From assembly GCA_022432975.1 (NCBI GenBank), contig CM039512.1, forward strand, positions 35,027,730 through 35,091,729: a stretch of 64,000 nt of DNA. Reading direction: 5' to 3'. This stretch comes from Begonia masoniana. Lineage: Eukaryota > Streptophyta > Magnoliopsida > Cucurbitales > Begoniaceae. Numbering within the stretch: position 1 is the stretch's first letter; each line of letters begins with the position of its first letter. Both the position numbers and the translations under genes were made by a program. Below are positions 22,451-33,334 of the stretch, piece by piece. A model generated the notes under the pieces. It had not been told where the DNA came from and searched no databases. It was given only the letters and a program-made list of their open reading frames with translations.

Positions 22451-22707
22451 CCCCCCTCCTTTTGGCAGCTAGTTCCGATTCTGCCCCTCTGTATTTAATG
22501 TTATTAAATGTTTAAATGATTTAAGTTTTATTAATAGTTTTACTTTATATTGTAAATGATTTACCAAACGAACTTCGATTTCGATTCCGGTTTCGGCTTC
22601 GATTTCATTTCCGCTTTAACGTTAGGTTTTAAAGTTTTATTTAAAATGTAAAAAATAAAAATGAAAAATTTATACGGGTAAATGGGTACAGTATTAGGGG
22701 TGTTACA

Positions 22708-22760
22708 TTTATGGTATCAAAGCCCCCGGGTTTTAAAATCGATTCTGTAAAATATCTGCC
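22708..22760 (+). other. A2: primer binding site and leader stub
   Basis: TGGTATCAAAGC at 22712-22723 fits initiator-Met tRNA priming. The leader GGGTTTTAAAATCGATTCTG resembles the C2 leader after its primer site. At about 22760 it switches to the minus-strand G1 pol, the breakpoint of a deletion. Confidence 0.8.
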
Positions 22761-24171
22761 TAGAAAATATCTCACAGGTTTGTCCATACAGGTAGTGCCT
22801 CCAAATCTTTAATGCAAAAACCACAGTAGCTAATTCTAAGTCATGTGTGGGGTAATTCTTTTCGTGTACTTTTAACTGCCTAGAAGCATAAGCTATAACC
22901 TTTCCATCTTGCATCAAAACAAAACCAAGTCCAACCTTGGAAGCATCACAATAAATACTGAATTTACCATTTTCGACAGGAAGAGTCAATATTGGAGCAT
23001 TTGTTAGTTTCTGTTTCAAGGTCTGGAAACTGGATTCACATTTATCAGTCCAATTATACTTCACATTTTTCCTTGTTAACATAGTAAGGGGTGTGGCAAT
23101 CTTTGAAAATCTCTCGATGAATTTCCTATAATATCCTGCTAATCCAAGAAAACTCCTGATATCCGTAGCATTCTTCGGTTGGGGCCATTCCTTAACAGCT
23201 TGAACCTTGGCTGGATCAACAGATATCCCATCTCCAGAGATCACATGACCAAGAAAGTGAACTCTGTCCAACCAAAACTCACACTTAGAAAATTTGGCAT
23301 AAAGTTGGTGCTGCCTCAGCAATCCTAACACCAAGTTCAGGTGTCCTGCATGCTCCTCCTTAGTTTTAGAATAGATTAGGATGTCGTCTATGAATACAAT
23401 GAAAAACTTGTCCAAATACTCGTGAAACACCCTATTCATAAGATCCATGAAGGCTGCTGACGCATTTGTCAAACCAAAAGACATAACCAAAAACTCATAA
23501 TGTCCATACCTTGTGTGAAAGGCAGTCTTTGGGATATCTTCAGATTTAACCTTCAACTGGTAATAACCAGACCTAATGTCAATTTTAGAGAAAACTCTTG
23601 CACCCTTAAGCTGATCAAATAAATCGTCAATCCTCGGCAGTGGATATTTGTTCTTGACAGTTAGCTTATTCAATTCCCTATAGTCTATGCACATACGCAT
23701 TGATCCATCTTTCTTTTTGACAAAAAAGACAGGTGCACCCCATGGTGAAAAGCTAGGGCGTATGAACCCCTTCTCCAACAAATCCTCTAATTGTTTCTTC
23801 AATTCTTTAAGTTCTGTTGGTGCTACTCTATATGGATTTTTAGACACAGGCTCAGCGCCGGGGTAAACATCCACCACAAACTCAATTTCCCTATCTGGTG
23901 GCAATCCAGGAAGGTCATCTAGAAATACTTCTGGAAAGTCTTGGACAACTAAAACATTTTTGGGACTTGATTTTTCTACTAGCTGCGTGTCTAAGACATT
24001 GGCCAAAAAGCACAAATACTCTCTGCAAGGGGAGGGTCTACAACTAACAGAAGTCATTACAGTCATTTCCTTACTCTTCTTCAGGGCTTGGAAGGTATGG
24101 TTTAAACCACTAGGGGGTTGAAAACTAACAATTCCAGTTCTACAATCTATTGTGGCATAATGCTTAAACAA
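22761..24171 (-). pseudogene. G1: pol 5' part (protease end, RT, RNase H start)
   Basis: Continues gag-protease in the same frame after one TAG at 24172-24174 (in place of a conserved Trp codon). RT motifs in order: [17 protein letters not shown] near 23680, [13 protein letters not shown] near 23560, the catalytic FIDD near 23390, [11 protein letters not shown] near 23130. RNase H begins with [10 protein letters not shown] near 22945 and stops at the A2 deletion breakpoint, within the IFS motif. Everything beyond, including integrase, is gone, so G1 could only move with help from another element. Confidence 0.92.
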
Positions 24172-25578
24172 CTAATCCATTCCTAGGATCACATCAAATC
24201 CCATTATGTCCATAACAATGAGATCAGCAGGCAAATTCATGTTCCCTACTAACACCACACTATCAGGCATCATTTGACTGGAGTGCATGTGCTCACCAGA
24301 AGGTAATGCTACGTTAAACACATGCTCAGAAGGAGTAAACCGTACAACTAACTTATAAGCAAATGCAGAGGCTATAAAAGAATGCGTTGCACCCGAATCT
24401 ATCAAAGTAAAAGCAGGTACAGAGTTAATCAATATAGTACCTGACACTACAGCAGGCTGGTCCTCGCCACCTGACTCCATCATGGAGAATATTCTTGGCT
24501 TAATCTTGACAGGGCCACCCTTCAAAGCTGGGCAGTCTCTGTTGGTATGGCCAACCTTGTTGCAATGGAAACATCGAACGATCCGGGGCTTTGGGCAATC
24601 TTTGTACAAGTGTCCAACCTCTTCACAGTTGAAGCACTTACCCGATCCAAATCTACACTCGCCCGAGTGATTCTTCAAACACTTTGGGCACTGAGGAGAC
24701 GTCTTGGTTTCTGGTACCTTCTTTCCTATCCCGTGGCTGTGCTGGCCTTCATTGGACCTCTTCACTCCTCTCTGCGGCGGTGGTTGAACAAACTTTCTCG
24801 GGGTTTCCTTTAGCCCAGCACATTTCAATTCAGCTTCTTCCACCTCCAATGCTGTGGACACAACATCACTGAAGGGCAAACCTTTATAACCCGAAAACTT
24901 GACCCCTCTGTACATTTCTGGTTTCAGCCCATTCATGAATTGAAACACCTTATCTTCATTTCGGTGAATAAAGTGTCCAGCGAATCTGGACAGGGACTCA
25001 AATTGTCTAACGTACTCAGCCACAGACCCTGTCTGCTTCAAGTTCAAAAACTCTACCTTCTTTGCTGCCTGGATTGTGCTATTAAAATATTTCTCATAGA
25101 AGGTGTCCTTGAACTGCGACCAAGACATCGCTGAGACATCGGTGGTGGTCTCGATTGTCTCCCACCAAAGTTGAGCATCGCCAGCAAAATGGAACGTGGC
25201 CAACGTGACTTTGTCTCCTTCACCAACATTGGCACACCTGAACATACTCTCAATTTTCCTAAGCCACTCCTCAGCGACAATCGGATTTGATGACTTTCCA
25301 TCAAATGTGGGCGGCTGAAGTCTTTGGAATCGATCTCCTGAATGCTCATTGCTAGAACCTGAGTTGGCACTCCCTTGTACCTCTCGGTTCAGCAACACTC
25401 CTAACTGATCGGACTGCTGACGTACTAAGTCTGTTTGCTGACGTACCAAATCTGTCAGTTGTCTAATAACACTAGGTTCCTCCTCACTCCTCAAGTTTGG
25501 CATTTCTCTCGGTATCCTAGGTCTTCCTGGGCGTCTGGCCATTAAACTGACTTCCTGTACAAGGTTAACTATGTTCAT
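24172..25578 (-). CDS. G1: gag and protease (468 codons, ends at an in-frame stop)
   Basis: Capsid/nucleocapsid polyprotein with protease. Residues 41-63 form a Q-rich heptad-like helix. 80-250 is the retrotransposon gag domain (WLRKIESMF, FAGDAQLWWETI, FKDTFYEKYF, FESLSRFAGH). Two CCHC knuckles lie at 315-328 and 336-349, with a partial one at 297-308. The protease active site is DSG at 394-396. The frame ends in a TAG where relatives keep coding, so it was once one gag-pol frame. The start ATG (25576-25578) lies 104 nt from the primer site at 25683-25694. The frame is otherwise clean, consistent with recent insertion. Confidence 0.92.
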   Translation of the reverse strand: MNIVNLVQEVSLMARRPGRPRIPREMPNLRSEEEPSVIRQLTDLVRQQTDLVRQQSDQLGVLLNREVQGSANSGSSNEHSGDRFQRLQPPTFDGKSSNPIVAEEWLRKIESMFRCANVGEGDKVTLATFHFAGDAQLWWETIETTTDVSAMSWSQFKDTFYEKYFNSTIQAAKKVEFLNLKQTGSVAEYVRQFESLSRFAGHFIHRNEDKVFQFMNGLKPEMYRGVKFSGYKGLPFSDVVSTALEVEEAELKCAGLKETPRKFVQPPPQRGVKRSNEGQHSHGIGKKVPETKTSPQCPKCLKNHSGECRFGSGKCFNCEEVGHLYKDCPKPRIVRCFHCNKVGHTNRDCPALKGGPVKIKPRIFSMMESGGEDQPAVVSGTILINSVPAFTLIDSGATHSFIASAFAYKLVVRFTPSEHVFNVALPSGEHMHSSQMMPDSVVLVGNMNLPADLIVMDIMGFDVILGMD

Positions 25579-25682
25579 AAATATCTAATTACTGAGGCTA
25601 ACATAAACACTTACAGTTGTTGGAGTACTTCCATGTGACGATTGGCACTGATGAGTAATCTTTTGAACGGTTTAACTGAATG

Positions 25683-25694
25683 TCTCTGATACCA
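25683..25694 (-). other. G1: primer binding site
   Basis: TGGTATCAGAGA on the minus strand, 3 nt inside the 5' LTR; matches an initiator-Met tRNA 3' end. Confidence 0.85.
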
Positions 25695-26794
25695 CACTGT
25701 AACGCCCCGAGTTATCTGAACCCGGTTCGTCACACATGCCCGTACATGACTAAAAATCTCAACCGTATTTTTTTTTAAAACTTGCAGCGGAAATCATTTA
25801 AGAGAAAATAGAATTAGACGAAGCCATAAAAACAATGTTAACATAATCGTTGGAAATATTAAGAAGTAATCGGTCAATAGGAAATAGAAGTTTAAATTGA
25901 AATACTTGAGGTATCACAGAGGTCAAACGGATCTGCCGATTAATAAAATCAACGGAAGAAGTAGAAACAGAAAATAGAAGGCTTCTGCCGATGACGCCAG
26001 CCAAATGAAAAACAAGAACATCTCTCGGTAGACTGTATCTACTGGCGGCTAAACGACAAAATACACTCTACATCTTCTGATGACGTCAGCTAGATGATTT
26101 CCTTCATCCGATCGACTTTGTTCTACATCCACCGGTGACTAAACGACAAAATACACTCTACATCTTCCGATGACGTCAGCCAGATGATTTCCTTCATCCG
26201 ATCGACTTTATTCTACATCCACCGGTGACTAAACGACAAAATACACTCTACATCTTCCGATAGGCACATAACTATAACCCGACATCTACCGATAGACTTC
26301 ATCTACCGATAGTGAACAAAACAACATCTTCCGATAAAAAAAACTACATATACCGATCGCTAAACGACATATTTCGTTCTATATCATCCGATGGCTTCCA
26401 CTAAAGACATCTTCCAATAGACAACAGAACCACATCTCATCTACTCCTTGGTATACAAACACGACTCTAATTACAGAAAAGAATTTACTCACTTCACTGA
26501 AACCATTCAAAAACATTTCAAACCATTATTATACCGAAATCTAGTGAGTACCAACATTAATCCCAACAGAATACTATTAACAGGAAAATCTCAAAATTGT
26601 ATTCAAAACACTGAAATCGCTACTGTCATGAAAACTCAATATACTCAAATTGAAACACTGTCAACTAAACCTTCACACCGACAGACATCAATTAACCCGC
26701 CTCATCAGTATACCAGTTCGAAACAGAGAAGTGCTCCTCCAACCCCATCTATTCGTCAGTAAACTCAGGGAATTCACCTGCAGTATCCTCAACA

Positions 26795-27278
26795 CCTACA
26801 TCACAAAACTCATCTATTAGCCTAATGCTAAGTAAAGCAGTAATGAAATGAATTGTTGAAACATAAATTCCTAAACATGCAATTTCTACCTTTTCATCTC
26901 AGTTGCATACACATACGTTCATAAACTGATCTGATCCCTTGGTTCCCTTGGGAGTGGGATCAATTCTCTCAATGTCATATATCCTCTACTCGATTAAGGG
27001 GCGGATGAATTCCCTTAATAGCTGATCTGATCCCTTGGTTCCCTTGGGAGTGGGATCAACTCTCCCAATGTCATACATCCTCTACTCGATTAAGGGTCGG
27101 ATTGGTTCCCTAATAGTTTGTCTGTCACATTCAGTTCATACCTTACCATTCTTACATGGAAATTCATTTTCGTAATCTTTCAAAAACATGATGCATGACA
27201 TACAAAATCATTCACAAGATGCATAACCCTACTGTTTTGTGATGTAGGCCAGAAGGCGCATGCATACTTTACTTACCT
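26795..27278 (-). other. G1 5' LTR: splice-donor/hairpin module
   Basis: Donor AGGTAAGT (27271-27278); hairpin 1 GCC-TTCT-GGC (27248-27257); arm 1 CCTACATCACAAAAC (27234-27248); hairpin 2 TTAGC-ATTAG-GCTAA (about 26817-26831); arm 2 GTTTTGTGATGTAGG (26795-26809). Perfect 15-bp arm pairing. Hairpin 1 in this copy restores a G-C pair where the 3' LTR has G-U. Confidence 0.78.
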
Positions 27279-27649
27279 GGCTCTCCTGGAAATGCTCGGT
27301 TACAACTACTCCAGAAGCTCGCTCACCTAAGGTCATGACAGTACATTAATCCAACGCTTACTAAACCTTACCAAAAATCAATAATATGTTTGAGGAAATT
27401 GATTTGAAACTCTGCTACTCGTGCATTCCCATTTATCACCAAGAACCTGAACCCACCCTCAATCACAGAAACCTCGAAATCTTCGCATTGTATTCTCTTA
27501 GTAAACTAATCGCTAAAATGCAAGAAAACAAGACTTACCTAGGTTGAAGGAGAATGGGGCGAGAGAATCGCCTAGAGAGTTCTACTGCTCGAGCTGAAAA
27601 TCGAAAGAGGGAAATAGGGAATAGTGGCGGCTACTCTCACTGGACTTTT

Positions 27650-27658
27650 CCTTAAATA
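27650..27658 (-). promoter_or_regulatory. G1 5' LTR: TATA-like box
   Basis: TATTTAAGG on the minus strand, upstream of a leader-like purine/pyrimidine region, at the place expected for the U3 promoter. Inferred by position only. Confidence 0.4.
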
Positions 27659-27802
27659 GGTTATCCACTATGTAAAATTCTAATTACCATCATGCCCTCG
27701 CCTGATCATTTATTAACCTGATCAATAACTCCTCCAACCCTTCTATAAAAGTACATCATTAATAATAAATTAAATTTTGGTTCAATGGAACCAGGTGCTA
27801 CA

Positions 27803-29230
27803 CCTTGGCTGTGGCCAATCCTTAACAGCCTAAATTTTAGTTGGATCTACTGATATACCTAACACACTTAGACAACTTGGCATAGAGTTGCTGCTGTTTC
27901 AGGGTTGTCAAGACTATTCTTAAGTGTTCCTCGTGGTCAGCTTTAGTCCGTGAGTAAATTAAGATATCATCTATGAATACAATCACAAACTTATCCAAAT
28001 ATTCACGGAACACTCGGTTCATCAAATCCATAAAAGCTGCAGGTGCATTAGTTAATCCAAACGACATTACAATGAATTCATAATGTCCATAACGGGTCCT
28101 GAAAGCTGTCTTAGGTATATCACTCTCCTTGACCTTCAATTGGTAATAGCCCGAACGTAAATCAATCTTCGAAAATACTTTAGCTCCTTGTAATTGGTCA
28201 AACAAGTCATCAATTCGGGGCAAGGGGTACTTATTCTTAATTGTCAGCTTGTTCAATTCTCTGTAATCTATACACATCCTAAGGGAACCATCTTTCTTCT
28301 TAACAAATAGCACGGGTGCACCCCAGGGTGAACTGCTAGGGCGTATAAATCCCTTATCAACCAATTTTTGCAGTTTGACTTTCAACTCCTTCAACTCAGC
28401 AGGTTCCATGCGATATGGATTCTTAGATACAGGTAATGCCTCGGGATATGTATCAATTACAAACTCTATTTCTCTATCAGGTGGTAATCCCGGCAAATCA
28501 TCCAAAAATGTTTCCGGAAACTCTCGGACTATAGAAATATCTTGTAATTCTATCTTATCTTTCAACCGAACATCCATTATACTAGCTAGGTAACTCTCAC
28601 AACCACCTTTCAATATTCGTTGAGTCTCTAGCGAGGATATAATTGGCATTTTACTTATTTTTGGGATAGCTTGAAAGGTATACCGATCTCCATTCGGGGG
28701 TCTGAAATTAACCAAACCAGACCTACAACTTATTGTGGCATGATGTCTGAATAACCAATCCATCCCTAATATAACCTCATATCCCTTCATGTTGATTACA
28801 ATCAGTTCTACATATAACTTCTTATCTCCTATGAACACAATGTCACCCTTCACTATCTGTTCAGAAAGTAAGGATTTCCCTGACGGTAACATGACACTAT
28901 ATGGCCTATCAGTTGGTAAGAGTTCTAACTTATGCTTACACACAAACATGGTTGCTATAAATGAGTGTGTGGCTCCTGTGTCTATGAGTGTATAAGCAGA
29001 ATTACCAAAGATCATAATTGTACCTGTTATGACCGTATGTTGCATGGCATCCTCATCTTCCATCATAGCAAAGACTCTGGGCATTACTCTTGTTCGGTTT
29101 AGATCTGGCGGCATGGGGCAGTCTCTGACTATATGTCCAACCTTATCACATCTGTAGCAACGGCCAGAATGCAACTTGCATTCGCCGGGGTGATTCTTCT
29201 GGCAGGTGGGGCATAGGGGAGCTAATAGTC
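27803..29230 (-). pseudogene. B1: protease and RT (5' part of pol)
   Basis: The open piece 27837-29174 (445 codons) begins at a CCHC knuckle ([14 protein letters not shown]), then protease DTG ([10 protein letters not shown]), RT motifs [29 protein letters not shown] and FIDD near 27970. About 60 bp of RT are deleted near 27862, and a stop follows before the G1 junction, so RT is dead. The 3' part continues at 18181. Minus-strand order is gag (right), PR, RT, then G1. Confidence 0.92.
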
Positions 29231-30082
29231 GTTTTCCTTTCTCCTAATCATCATTTGGATTGAAGGGTCTCTTTACACCTCTCTGTTGTTGTGGTTGGCC
29301 CCTGTTCTGTTGCGGTTGCCACCCTTTGTTCTGACGTGGTGGCGGCTGAGCTTCCTTAGTGAATTTCCTTGGCTGATCACGCTGTGCATATGTTGTTATC
29401 TCAGCCTCTTCCAATTCCAAGGCCTTACCGTCACCTCACCATACGGTACATTATGTATTCCAGCAGTCTTCACCCTCATGTATAGACTCGGCTTCAATCC
29501 TTGAACAAATTGATGAATCTTGTCCTCATCATCCTCAACCAATCGGGGAGCAAACCGTGATAAAGCCTCAAATTTGCATATGTAATCCGTCACAGAGCCA
29601 GTTTGACGTAAATTCATGAACTCCTTCTTCTTGCTGGCCCGAACAGTCCTATTGAAATACTTGTAAAAGAAAGCAATTTTAAACATTTCCCAGGTCATAG
29701 CTCCTGCAATAATGGTGCTCTGGATCGAGTCCCACCAATGCCTTGCACTCAGTTCCAGATGATAGACGGCACATGTGACCTTATCTCCCTCGTCCACCTT
29801 TGCATACTTGAACATGTCCTCCATCTTTCGAATCCATTCCTCAGCATAAGCAGGATCTGAAACTTGACCATTAAAAGTCGGGGGTCGAAGTCAGTGAAAA
29901 CGCTCATCCCCATGTTCTCGGGCAATATTCGTACTCGAATTCCCTTGTTCTTCCCTGGCGGTCATTAGCTGCTCAACTTGGTGGGATTGGCGAATTACTA
30001 ACTCAGTTAGTTGAGCAATAGTGTGACTATCCACGTTATCATCTCTCTGTTGACCTCTGACCATCTTGGGATTCCTAAACAA
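29231..30082 (-). pseudogene. B1: gag (broken)
   Basis: Read leftward: start MVRGQQR-like at 29891-30082, with the same helix as B2; the gag domain (WWDSIQ, FKIAFFYKYF, FEALSRFAPR) in 29396-29824; then a Q-rich stretch (near 29300). Frame changes occur near 29885 and 29400, and there is a stop near 29244. The nucleocapsid knuckle is just downstream at about 29160. Confidence 0.88.
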
Positions 30083-30211
30083 TTAGTCATAAACACATCT
30101 TAACTTAATGACATTACTAGAATCATAAATACTTACAGTTGCTGGAGTGTACTCAGTTGACAGTCAGTGCTGGAAGGCAGTCTGCAGAATCGATTTTAGA
30201 ACCCGGTTTTT

Positions 30212-30223
30212 GCTTTGATACCA
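30212..30223 (-). other. B1: primer binding site
   Basis: TGGTATCAAAGC on the minus strand, 4 nt from the 5' LTR; initiator-Met tRNA type. Confidence 0.85.
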
Positions 30224-30227
30224 TAAT

Positions 30228-32498
30228 TGTCACGACCCCAGGAGGAATCGCCACACAATTCATTACTTAGCCTCGTAATCATTTTGTTCTTACCTCACAC
30301 ATCTTGATCATTATTAGTGTTAATATTATATTATTTTTTTAAGCATCTCTTAAACTGCATCTACCGATAGAGTCATAAACTCACATCGACCGATGATCAC
30401 GTGCCCGCCACGCGACACGTCTGATTCCAACCAGCAATAGACATCCACCGGTGGTCACGGGCATTGCACGTGTCTAATTAAAGACATCGCCCGGTCTCGA
30501 ACATTCTCCACTAGATGTTCATATTTACACTACATCGACCGGTGGTCATGTACGCCTCGCGTGACTAATTAAAACGTTACTCGGGCACTAAACGACAAGA
30601 AAATACTCACATCATCCGGTGACTAAACGACAAACTACATTACCATCATCCGGTGACTAAACATACTACATCATCCGGTGACTAAACATACTACATCATC
30701 CGGTGACTAAACATATTACATCATCCGGTGACTAAACATACTACATCATTCGGTGATTAAACATACTACATCATCTGGTAACTAAACCGGAAGACTCAAT
30801 CGTTCAACTTCTATCATTTGACATCCGCCGATGACGTCAGCCGGGTGATTGCCTCATCCAGCTTCTTTCATACGGCAGTAAAACGCTATAATCATCAACC
30901 AACTTCATCCAAATCTTAACTTGGTAACTATAAACCTCAATAAGTGAGAATCATAGACTCATCCAGAATACACATAGCGGAAGACTTAGGTTAATAACAC
31001 GTTCCATATTCTAAAAAACATTCTCAAACTCAATGTTTTAAAATAATCTTATCCTACCCAGACTTTCATATTTAAAATCATACTGACATCATGCACGCAT
31101 TAACCAGGGGTCTTAATTGCCTATCCAGCCTTGCACTGTCATTCTGAGCATCCTCTAGCAACCGGCTTTAAGCATCATCTCTGGATTGGGAATCCTCACC
31201 TGTGAACTTTTCACCTACATCATAAGGTTTAACTATAAGCCTAATGCTTAGTAAGGAATGCAACACTAACATGGATGCATGAATGTATAATTTGGGAAAC
31301 ACATGCTCATAAGTCTTTTCTCGTTCATATCTTTGCTCGTAATCATCATTCATAATCATTGATCATATTCTTCATTTAAGTTGTGTGGATTAAGAGAGGA
31401 TTTGTGCCGGTAAAGGGGGTTCGACAGTGAGTTTGATCTTGGTCCCTACTGCGGGTTGTATTCATATGTCCCTCTTTTGGACTGTGACATACGCCGAACC
31501 GCCCCCAACCCTCACTTAGCCCACGTTGCATAAGTTTTATCTTCTTACTTTATTCATGAGAAAACCATGGTCTTAAAACATTTTCATATGCATAAAATAG
31601 TCATGATGCATGTACATGGAAATTCTTAAATCATCAGGCTACAGAACAGAGCATCCTCCCAACATGAAAACTTACCATTAAACTAAACATTAACATAAGT
31701 ACGAGACAGTAGCATAAATGGCCTCTAATCGTCATGTCAGTTACTATCTAGCATCCTTTGATGTAGGGTCCTAATGATCTAGAAACCTATACATTCACTT
31801 ACCTGGTTTCCTTAGCAACTTGAGCTCTTCTCTTCGGACTTCTTTGCCTAAAACATTTACATTGCAGTAGTTAAAACAAAATCCTATTAGTTCTAATCAT
31901 AGGTCATCCTAGGGTCTAATAGCTAAAGTCATTCCCGAATCCATAGTTTAATACTTTGTGCAGTCTGAAATCCAAAAACCGAAATAGACAGACTCGACTA
32001 TCGATTACCCAGGGTTGATTATTTTAAATGTCCAGAATCGATTTGGAATGACATTACCGATCTCGGATTTTAAAACGTCCTTATTATTACACGGCCATTG
32101 AAGAATCCAGAACTTCAACACATAGCTGAAAACAGAGTTTAACGACTAATAGATAGCTACATTGCCAAACTCGTACCTCAAGCACAAAGTAGCCGAGAAG
32201 TAGCAAGGACACCGATCGTCGAAGGAGAGATTTCCAGCTGACAGAGAGCGAGAGCTCGGTAGAGAAAATCATCGAGAGTAATGACGGCTACAGTGAGGTT
32301 TAATGTAGGTTTGAACCCTTTCCATTTTCTTTAAATACCGGTCTCAATCCACTATTATTACAACTTTGCCACTCAACCTAGTTTAAATCAACACGAAATT
32401 AATTAAGCTTGGCACAAAATTCTAAACCGTGAAGATTGAATATTCATGACTGTTAAAATAGTTAGGAAAGTCTCCTGGTCGTCTTGTTGGGTGTTACA
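30228..32498 (-). repeat. B1: 5' LTR (2271 bp)
   Basis: Same sequence as 13735-16029 with few differences. 25-bp array at 30610-30790. TATA-like TATTTAAAG (minus strand) near 32329-32337. The right flank TGTTC (32499-32503) completes the target duplication. Confidence 0.95.
31214..31804 (-). other. B1 5' LTR: splice-donor/hairpin module
   Basis: Donor AGGTAAGT (31797-31804); hairpin 1 GATC-ATTAG-GACC (31767-31779, one wobble); arm 1 CCTACATCA (31759-31767); hairpin 2 TAAGC-ATTAG-GCTTA (31236-31250); arm 2 TGATGTAGG (31214-31222). Confidence 0.75.
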
Positions 32499-33334
32499 TG
32501 TTCCCCTATAAGCCCCACTTTCTGACAGATAAAAGTAATGTTATGTAATGTCACTGTATTCCGAAAAGTTCATGCATAGCATATGCATCATTGCATTTAT
32601 TTATGATATTTTCTTACTGAGCTCTAGGCTCATAGTTGAACTCTCTGATGTAGGTACTGAACCCGTGGATGAGGATTTTGTACCTCAGACTGACGAATAG
32701 GTGGTTGGTGGTTTGAGCTCTCGCGGGGTTGTTGTGGCAGTCAGACGCGTTTGGACCTGGGGGTGTGTTTTAAAAGTGTATGTCATATCTGTACAGCTTT
32801 TGGGATGTTTAAGATCTGTGTAAATGTTTTTAAAACCTCTGTTATAACATTTGTATATTTTGAAGTTTCTGTCAAGTTTTGTACAGCTTCTGAGATTTAA
32901 TAATCGTGTACAGACTCTGTGTTGAGTTTTATCCCTTCTGTTTATAAGTTCTTCTGTTAAATGTTGTCTTTCAATTCTGTCGTCCATACAGCCTCCAGTT
33001 TCTGTTGTCTATTTTTCCTTTGGTTTCTGTCTTTTAGTTTGGCTAAGTGTTAGTCGTCCGCAGTCACTTTTGCCTTTAGTAAAACAGTTGTCATTCTCTT
33101 CTGTAAAACAGTCGTCCATGTCCATTATGCCTTCAAAATAATGGTCCATTTTGCCTTTGGGCTCAGTCGTCCACGCCCTTTGTTAAAATAGTCGTCCATC
33201 CTACCTTTTGTTTTATCGTCCATCCTGCCTTCTGCTTTTCTTGAAAGTCCAAGCTGCTTTGAAGATAGTCGTCCACGCCTTCTTCAAAACAGTCTTCCAT
33301 TCTACCTTCTACCTTTCAACGTCCACTCTACTTT
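32499..33334 (+). repeat. C1 LTR, segment 2
   Basis: Resumes family-C sequence: hairpin 2 TGAGC-TCTAG-GCTCA (32618-32632) and TGATGTAGG (32646-32654). From 33040 it becomes an irregular array of GTCGTCCA words. The last five bases, ACTTT, are the A3 target duplication. Confidence 0.88.

Larger units (their letters stand above)
20056..22707 (+). repeat. A2: 5' LTR, family A (2652 bp)
   Basis: TGTAATATCCGGC at the start, GGGGTGTTACA at the end, followed by a primer site; so this is the 5' LTR of a + strand element inserted in the G1 3' LTR. It aligns with A1 and A3 LTRs. C/T-rich leader-like block at 20480-20640. A family-A hairpin pairs CCTCTAAAT (21416-21424) with ATTTAGAGG (21472-21480). 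Internal region and 3' LTR are missing. Confidence 0.92.
18182..27802 (-). mobile_element. G1: Ty3/gypsy element nested in B1, internally deleted
   Basis: CCTTG at 18177-18181 and 27803-27807 is a perfect target duplication. LTRs at 18182-20055 (3', truncated) and 25698-27802 (5', complete). gag-protease and RT are present; RNase H end, integrase and the start of the 3' LTR were lost when A2 and a deletion replaced them. Inserted into the RT coding region of B1. Confidence 0.93.
25698..27802 (-). repeat. G1: 5' LTR (2105 bp)
   Basis: From TGTAACGCCCCG to GGTGCTACA on the + strand, complete. Array at 25985-26415, repeated hairpins at 26930-27120. TATA-like TATTTAAGG (minus strand) at 27650-27658, followed about 30 nt downstream by TAGCCGCCAC, which G2 shares. 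Confidence 0.95.
13735..32498 (-). mobile_element. B1: full-length Ty3/gypsy element, split by G1
   Basis: LTRs at 13735-16029 and 30228-32498 flank a minus-strand gag-pol cut in two by G1. TGTTC at 13730-13734 and 32499-32503 is a perfect target duplication. Primer site at 30212-30223, polypurine tract at 16030-16042. Without G1 the element is about 9.1 kb, a normal Tekay size. Its LTRs are very similar to each other, but gag and pol carry stops, frameshifts and a deletion. Confidence 0.95.

Noticed and set aside
24482..24872. Overlapping + strand frames
   Set aside because: Antisense shadows of the G1 nucleocapsid region.
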